Source: Adiantum capillus-veneris
Lineage: Eukaryota > Streptophyta > Polypodiopsida > Polypodiales > Pteridaceae
Length of the DNA stretch: 64,000 bases
Reading direction: 5' to 3'
Assembly (NCBI GenBank): GCA_014529385.2
Contig: CM043967.1
Coordinates: 5,843,001 to 5,907,000, forward strand
The position numbers and the translations under genes are program-made. Below the pieces are notes generated by a model that had not been told where the DNA came from, did not search any database, and was given only the letters and a program-made list of their open reading frames with translations. Positions 58,676-64,000 of the stretch are shown here, piece after piece (position 1 is the first letter of the stretch; every line of letters starts with the position of its first letter).

Positions 58676-58807
58676 CATTCATGCTCACACTTTAGATATA
58701 GAGATTGCCTCTATAGCGCTCACGAAGTGCTGCCACTTCTCTTAGAGAGAAGGCATCCACAAACCACTAAGAGAGCAAAAACTCTAGTGGACTAATAAGG
58801 TGTGTAT

Positions 58808-59232
58808 TAATTGAGCATTCAATTAGTTTTAAGAAGGTTATGTGTGTGTGTCTGTGCTATCTCCTACTCTAATCTCTCTAATAGATTAGTAAGATTCAAT
58901 TAGATATGTGTGTGTGTGTGTGCTATCTCTTACTCTAATCTCTCTAATAGATTAGTAAGATTCAATTAGTAATGTGTGTGTGTGTGCTATCTATTACTCT
59001 AATCTTCTAATACATTAGTAAGATTCAATTAGCTTTAAGAAGGATATGTGTGTGTGTGTGTGTGTGTTATCTTTTACTCTAATCTCTCTAATAGATTGGT
59101 GAGATTCAATTAGCTTTAGAAAAGTATATGTGTGCGTTCTCTTTTACTCTAATATTTCTAATGGATAGTAAGATTCAATTAACTTTAGAAAAGATGCGTG
59201 TGTATGTTTTCTCTTACTCTAATCTCTCTAAG
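58808..59232. repeat. minisatellite with (GT)n and TCTAATCTCTCTAAT core
   Basis: About six copies of a 70-85 bp unit: (TG)n, CTATCTCTTACTCTAATC, TCTCTAATAGATTAGTAAG, ATTCAATTAG, with optional CTTTAAGAAG. The GT run varies from three to about ten units between copies. Confidence 0.9.
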
Positions 59233-59686
59233 TATACCTACTCTCCCTAGTTAGTACATCTTCACTATTAACTTATATATTGTTAATTGAAAGTTAATAC
59301 ATAAGAGAACTCATCATATTCTTATTATACATGATGAAATTCTCATTCACCAATGTTATTTTCAATTAGGTTAAATAGAATTTTGAATAATACTAAAAAT
59401 TGATTTAGTTGAAGTATAGAATTGAAGTTAGAATTGGATTAGAAATGTCATGCATAAAAGTAATGCATTTCTAAACTTTCACTCGTAATTTACACACTTA
59501 ATTTTTGATTAATTAAGATTAGCAAATATTTGATGTATAGAAATTAGATGTAGAACAACAACACTAAGTGTGAATCCGAGTTGGCGAGGGTTCAAATTAC
59601 AGACTCTCTTTGGAAACAAGGAGACTACTAGGGAAATTGACCAATTTAAAGTTCTAAGTGTATAACATAAGTATAGTACAAAAAAA
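59233..59686. other. AT-rich spacer
   Basis: No gene or clear repeat. It would be the leader of the element whose gag may begin at 59687. Confidence 0.4.
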
Positions 59687-59881
59687 ATGGCTCCAAAGCG
59701 TGCTCAAACACAAGGCGCTAATGATCATGAAGCCGGTACAAGTAACGGTGGAACTCCTGCGGAACATGCTATGTCTCCACCAATCGGACAATTCGGAGCT
59801 ATGGTACAGGTTAGTATTGAAGTTTCTAGTTATGCATCATTGCATATGCAAGACCATAGGAATATATTATTTACCTTATGA
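59687..59881 (+). pseudogene. possible gypsy gag start
   Basis: 64 codons from MAPKRAQTQGANDHEAG, through GGTPAEHAMSPPIGQFGAM. A basic start with disordered Gly/Thr/Pro sequence and an IGQFGAM-like helix start is common in plant chromovirus gag proteins. No capsid domain follows, so this is a truncated start at best. Confidence 0.35.
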
Positions 59882-62000
59882 AAAAAAAACACGGACCGAA
59901 ACCACGGGGCTTAACCCCAAGAAACTCGTCATATGTTTGACAAGTAGGAAAGATTGTCTGGTTAAACTGGTTGCTATAGGAAAGAATGTTTGTCCAAAAC
60001 CTTCGGTATGGTTTCTCTCAAGTCTCTCTAATTATTAGCGCTGGTATTATGTGGCAGTTGCCGAGGTGTGAGATGACGCCTAGGATGGAACCGCTGATGC
60101 TGTGGTGGGAGTACACCCAGATTAGCCCAGCTGGATATTGCGGTTTTGTTTTGCCGTGGCGTGAGGATGACGCCCAGATTGGCACCGTTGTTGCTGTGAC
60201 GGGAGTACGTCCAGATTAGCACAACGAATACTTGTCGAGCGGTATGGGACGCTCATGAGGACAAGGATTTTTATAAATAATGTATATACCGATCGGACAT
60301 AATAGCGTCAATAGAGATTCTTGAGTGAACCTAATCCAAGGGTTGTTGGTTTAAAATTGGACGACTTCTTGTTTGAAAATTGTTTGTAATACTGTTTGAA
60401 GGGCTGTTTTAACGAACCAGTATCATAAATAAAGTAAAGGAACATGTATGTTTAAACAGTGTGGTAGTAATTAGATAACAAAAGAAGGGTGAGTGTGGTG
60501 TGGAAGGTGGGAGAATGATACCCCGATGGTATCATTCTATGGACGGGTGGACCCGATGAGTCGGGTAACTTTCCCACGCTAGAATTTTTTTTTAGTCATA
60601 AATCTTAAAAGAGACAAACCTTGGCGGCTGTGCTTCTGAAACATGGAGAAAAAAGCGCACAGGTTGGTCACTCTAAGATTTATACTTTTAGGTATAATTG
60701 ATTATAGATAGTTTTTAGATAGGGTTATGGTGGTCACGCTCCGCCATAGCGAGATAGGACCAATCCTTCACTAACGGTTCATGCCCGTGGCTATGTAGTA
60801 GCTAAGGCAATGTCCATTGGTTTTTATTTCTCAGGATTGGAGACCTATCAAAGGTAGTCCGCTCCTCTCAAAAAGGGGCAGGGACCTCACACATGCACTC
60901 GTATATAAAAAAACAATCACCGAGAGGGTGACTACTCAGAAAAACGACATAGAGAGAGAGATGATGATGGCTATGGAGATTAGAGCTTCTCACCGTGCTT
61001 TAGAACTGATTATGGGATGTCAAAAGGCTTGCTTTGCCGCATGAGAGAGGTGATGAGAGCTACGTAGAGGTATTCACTATGAGAGCTTTCAAAGAGCGCA
61101 TACACCGTGAAACGAGAGAGGAGATAGTAAGCAAGTAGAGAGAGAATATCCTTCTTCTTTTTCTTCTTCTTCTTCTTCCCATATATGAGAGAGAAGAGAT
61201 TATGGAGATAATGATGAACATCTTGCACCACTCCGTATAATAGATAAGTATTGCCTTGTGCTAGTAGATGCAAAAAACGGCACTGAAAACTAAGCACTCA
61301 CCAGACGACACTGAAAACTAAGCACCGCAGGTGAATTTATAGGCACTGTTTTAGGCTGAAGTGAATCCCAAGCCAAAAACTAGGATTAGATGCAAGCTTT
61401 TTGGAACCTTTTCTAAAACCATGGCTTGGATTTTGGTCGTCAACTCTCCCACTTACCATCCAATTTTTACAGTAAAATTGATCATTTGAATAGTATCCGG
61501 CCAACTAATGAAACCTTGGCTAGCCTATGCTGCATTGTGATGTTGCGACATAATTATGACTTTACCATACTACCCACGGTATATTTATGATGCTGGTTTT
61601 TATAAAAATAATTCTCGTAAAAATTGCGTTTAGTCCCATTTTCTCTCCGGGTGATCATTTTTAAATCCGCTGAAGACTAAAATTAATATTTTTATGTTTA
61701 GGTCATCCTAAAAGGCACATTGCTTTTCAAAAACACCGTAAAGCATGAAAAGCTAAAAAAAGTGTTTAATTTTTTTTTTCTTAAATTGAACCACGGGTTC
61801 CCCTTGTCCACCGAAATAAGAAAGCAGACTCGCTTTTCACTAAAAATCATGAAAAACTAAAAATAGCGTAAAAAGCACTCAAAAAGCAGATTTCTATACA
61901 ATTGCACCCTAGCTTTTGTGGAACATGTAGATTAAGGATCTGACCCTATTTTTTGCAAAAAAGCACCTAAAAACATAAAAAGCATGATAAAGCTAAAAAT
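59882..62000. other. unassigned region
   Basis: No supported gene. It contains a dispersed repeat shared with 47350-47660 (60360-60600), a near-tandem 53-60 bp duplication around GACACTGAAAACTAAGCAC (61276-61330), and a (CTT)n microsatellite at 61147-61178. 61.6-62.1 kb is AT-rich, probably the LTR of the chromovirus at 62.2 kb. Confidence 0.4.
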
Positions 62001-62187
62001 AGCAAATTTTCTCAAAACTGAACCAAACATGCGTCTGACCTACTAGAACATGGAAACAACCTTGCTTTTTACTTTAGAACCTTTCAATACTATCAATCAA
62101 GCATCTTAGATCTAAAATTTGACAAAACGGACATTAGAATCCATTTTTCTAATTTTTAAAAGAGACCCAATTTTTGGGGATCTTACA
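62001..62187 (-). repeat. chromovirus 3' LTR, inner part
   Basis: The LTR begins on the minus strand at 62187 with TGTAAGATCCCCAAAAATTGG, directly after a polypurine tract (AAGTGTGGGAGGA, 62188-62200). TGTAAGA starts are common in plant chromoviruses. The far end of the LTR was not located; 62001 is only a working limit. Confidence 0.6.
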
Positions 62188-62200
62188 TCCTCCCACACTT
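62188..62200 (-). other. chromovirus polypurine tract
   Basis: AAGTGTGGGAGGA on the minus strand, next to TGTAAGATCC. Confidence 0.65.
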
Positions 62201-62217
62201 GAAAAATTCGAGGTGTC

Positions 62218-62320
62218 TTCACCTCAACATGAAATCTGGGTAATTTAGTCTCATTACATCATCACATTCCCAAGTGGCATCTTCCTCAAGATATGTTGAC
62301 CATTTGACAAGGTGTTCAAC
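62218..62320 (-). pseudogene. chromodomain of the gypsy remnant
   Basis: In the frame beside the open piece 62254-62451 the minus strand reads EHLVKWSTYLEEDATWECDD, then VMRLNYPDF. The LVKW and EDATWE motifs are diagnostic of the integrase-fused chromodomain that steers chromovirus insertion to particular chromatin. One frameshift separates it from the upstream integrase tail (YVPDPQHILDYS). Confidence 0.82.
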
Positions 62321-63440
62321 CGATTACGTAGAGACTTAGTTCTACTTAGAAGTATCACTTCGTGATATACTTCAAAAGTTCCATCGATCGAGGTAGATAA
62401 TAGAGAATAATCAAGAATGTGTTGTGGATCAGGTACATACTTCTTGAGCAAGCTGACATGGAAACATCATGTACTTTTATGTGTGGTAAGCTTGCTCATT
62501 AATCCTCTCTGTGATTACAAAAGGTCCACAATATCTAGCACTGAGATTCTTACACTTACCCATTGATAAGGAACTACGTTTGGGCTTCACTCTCAAAAAT
62601 ACCATATCCCCCTCTTCAAAAAGTTTTATAGATCTTTTAGGGTCAGCATAACTCTTCTGTGTATCTTGAGCAATCTTAATATCCTGTCGTATAAGATCGG
62701 TTTGTAGTTGCATTTTATCCAACATTTCTTTGGATGCTTGTACCCGTGTGAGAGGGTCTATCCATTTAAGTGGAGTAAGACACTCTTGTCCATACAATGC
62801 TTGAAAAGGAGACATCCCAATTGAGCGTTAACACAAATTCAACCAAATACAAATATCTAGTCCATTTACTCTGCTCATGCATACAATAAGCTCTTGACAT
62901 GTGTTTAATGATTTGATTGATTCTTTCTGTCTGCCCATCAGTTAAAGGGTGATAAACAATACTAAAGGCCAATTGGGTTCTTGTAGCTGAGAATAAGGCT
63001 TTTCAAAAGTTTGCGGTGAACTTTGCATAGCGATCAAAAATTATCCGGCGAGGTAAACCATGATATATGAAAACACCTTTCATGAAGACTTGAGCTACAT
63101 ACGTAGCCGTAAATGTTATCTTGACTGGAAATAAATGGGTCATTTTTGTAAGCATATCAACAACCACAAAAATAAAGTCATATCCCAGAGATGTAGAAAG
63201 TCCTGTAATAAAATCCATGGAAATATATTCCCATTTTCATTTGTGGTGCATCAATAGATTGAAGCTTACCGGGGTATCGAACTAGTTCAGCTTTAATACG
63301 TTGACATGTTAAACATGCTTGTAACATAGTTCAACACATCACACTTTAGTCTTGGCCAAAAGAAACCATTCCTCACGGTATAGTAAGCCTTAATATATCC
63401 TGGAAGTCCTGCTATAGGTATATCATGAGCTTCCTATAAT
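62254..63440 (-). pseudogene. pol: chromovirus integrase
   Basis: In order on the minus strand: a zinc-module remnant near 63.4 kb (EAHDIPIAGLPGYIKAYY, FFWPRLKCDVLNYV, final Cys lost); catalytic core from about 63.2 kb (ISMDFITGLSTSLGYDFI, with DMLTKMTHLFPV) and second-Asp region IIFDRYAKFTANF (canonical SDRD/SDRG altered); Glu block YHPLTDGQTERINQ; MSPFQALYGQECLTPL; and the C-terminal domain (EGDMVFLRVKPKRSSLS, LSARYCGPFVI). Frameshifts near 62.97, 62.79 and 62.45 kb. Distinct from the A/B family: one zinc module, a chromodomain and no extra protease. RT lies outside the window or is lost. Confidence 0.85.
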
Positions 63441-64000
63441 ATTTGAAGTTTGATTCCTCCTTGATTTGGAATACAAAAACGGTTACTGAAGTAAAGGTGG
63501 CCTTCAATGTGGAAGCCTTTGATTTCTTGATTCTCCGTGAAATTATTTAAGTTCAACAAGTATTGAACACTCGGCCATCAAAAATTACAACAAAGCATGA
63601 GGTGTAGTTTTGATTGCCACAAAAAAACCCAAAAATAGCCCAAAAAACTCAAAAAATGAGCATTTAAGCTCGCAAGTTTTTTTCAAAAAAAAATTATGAT
63701 AAAAAAATCTTGAAATTTCTACATCATGATTTATTTAACAATGAAGGATCTTGAAAACAATGGAGAATTGACAAATTTCTACATCATGATTTATTTAACA
63801 ATGAAGAATCTTGAAAACAATGGAGAATTGACAAATTTACAATCACATGTTTAACTCAAAAAAATTACATTGCCATAATCACATCAATTTTTGACCAATT
63901 AAAAAAACATAAACTTTGTGATTTCAGTATTGTGATGAAAAATGTAAATAAAACACATGCTTATAATTTACAAACCCCAAATTTTTCATCTAATTTTTTT
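63441..64000. repeat. AT-rich end with 60-bp tandem duplication
   Basis: 63719-63778 and 63779-63838 are two copies of a 60-bp unit with one difference (AAGGATC versus AAGAATC). The rest is A-rich with no supported gene. Confidence 0.85.

Noticed and set aside
59570-59605. tRNA-like GAGGGTTCAAAT string
   Set aside because: Only a T-arm-like phrase; no anticodon stem or acceptor pairing.

Overview
This window reads as intergenic DNA from a large, repeat-rich land-plant nuclear genome. It holds long Ty3/gypsy LTR retrotransposons, a chromodomain-bearing gypsy remnant, a copia-like LTR, a LINE 3' end and long (CT)n/(GA)n microsatellites. I found no intact host gene, tRNA, rRNA or CRISPR. A seed-free plant such as a fern is possible, but that is weak inference and the sequence alone does not settle it.

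Layout. 1-5373 (+): a 5'-truncated gypsy element (E1) with a gag-pol linker, retropepsin and W-x-P-K repeat tail, no RT or integrase, then a 3' LTR. 5542-6237 (-): LINE C-terminus between GA and CT arrays. About 6414-8301 (-): LTR C plus a fragment of a coiled-coil ORF. 8302-47108 (-): element A, about 19.1 kb of its own sequence, split by element B. 22579-42276 (-): element B, 19,698 bp, with 926-928 bp LTRs and a perfect GACTC target-site duplication inside the gag of A. 47.3-50.1 kb (+): decayed gypsy pol fragment E4. 52332-53154 (-): a third A-type LTR with a coiled-coil ORF remnant. 53155 to about 53.86 kb: copia-like LTR debris and a 140-bp (CT)n. 54-60 kb: unassigned sequence, a C33 run, a GT-rich minisatellite and a gag-like start. 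61-63.4 kb (-): chromovirus integrase plus chromodomain.

Elements A and B share an unusual plan, read 5' to 3' on the minus strand: LTR; tRNA primer site; leader with 22-bp palindromes; gag; zinc knuckles; retropepsin 1; RT-RNase H; an extra integrase zinc module; integrase; a second retropepsin; a W-x-P-K tail; an internal copy of the polypurine tract; a conserved non-coding block with a pairing stem and a TATA-like site; a second palindrome cluster; a 1.1-1.2 k-residue coiled-coil ORF; the terminal polypurine tract; LTR. The 3' half is therefore laid out like a second transcription unit. The palindromes differ completely in sequence between A and B, yet have the same length and mostly the same 275-294 bp spacing. 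Each LTR carries one half of its own family's palindrome at the same offset (about 323-362 bp from the U5 end). I regard this palindrome system, the second protease and the duplicated polypurine tract as the most interesting content.

All copies are dead: stop codons, frameshifts and, in B, altered RT and RNase H catalytic residues. Function is inferred from family knowledge and from comparing copies within the window. No database search was possible.
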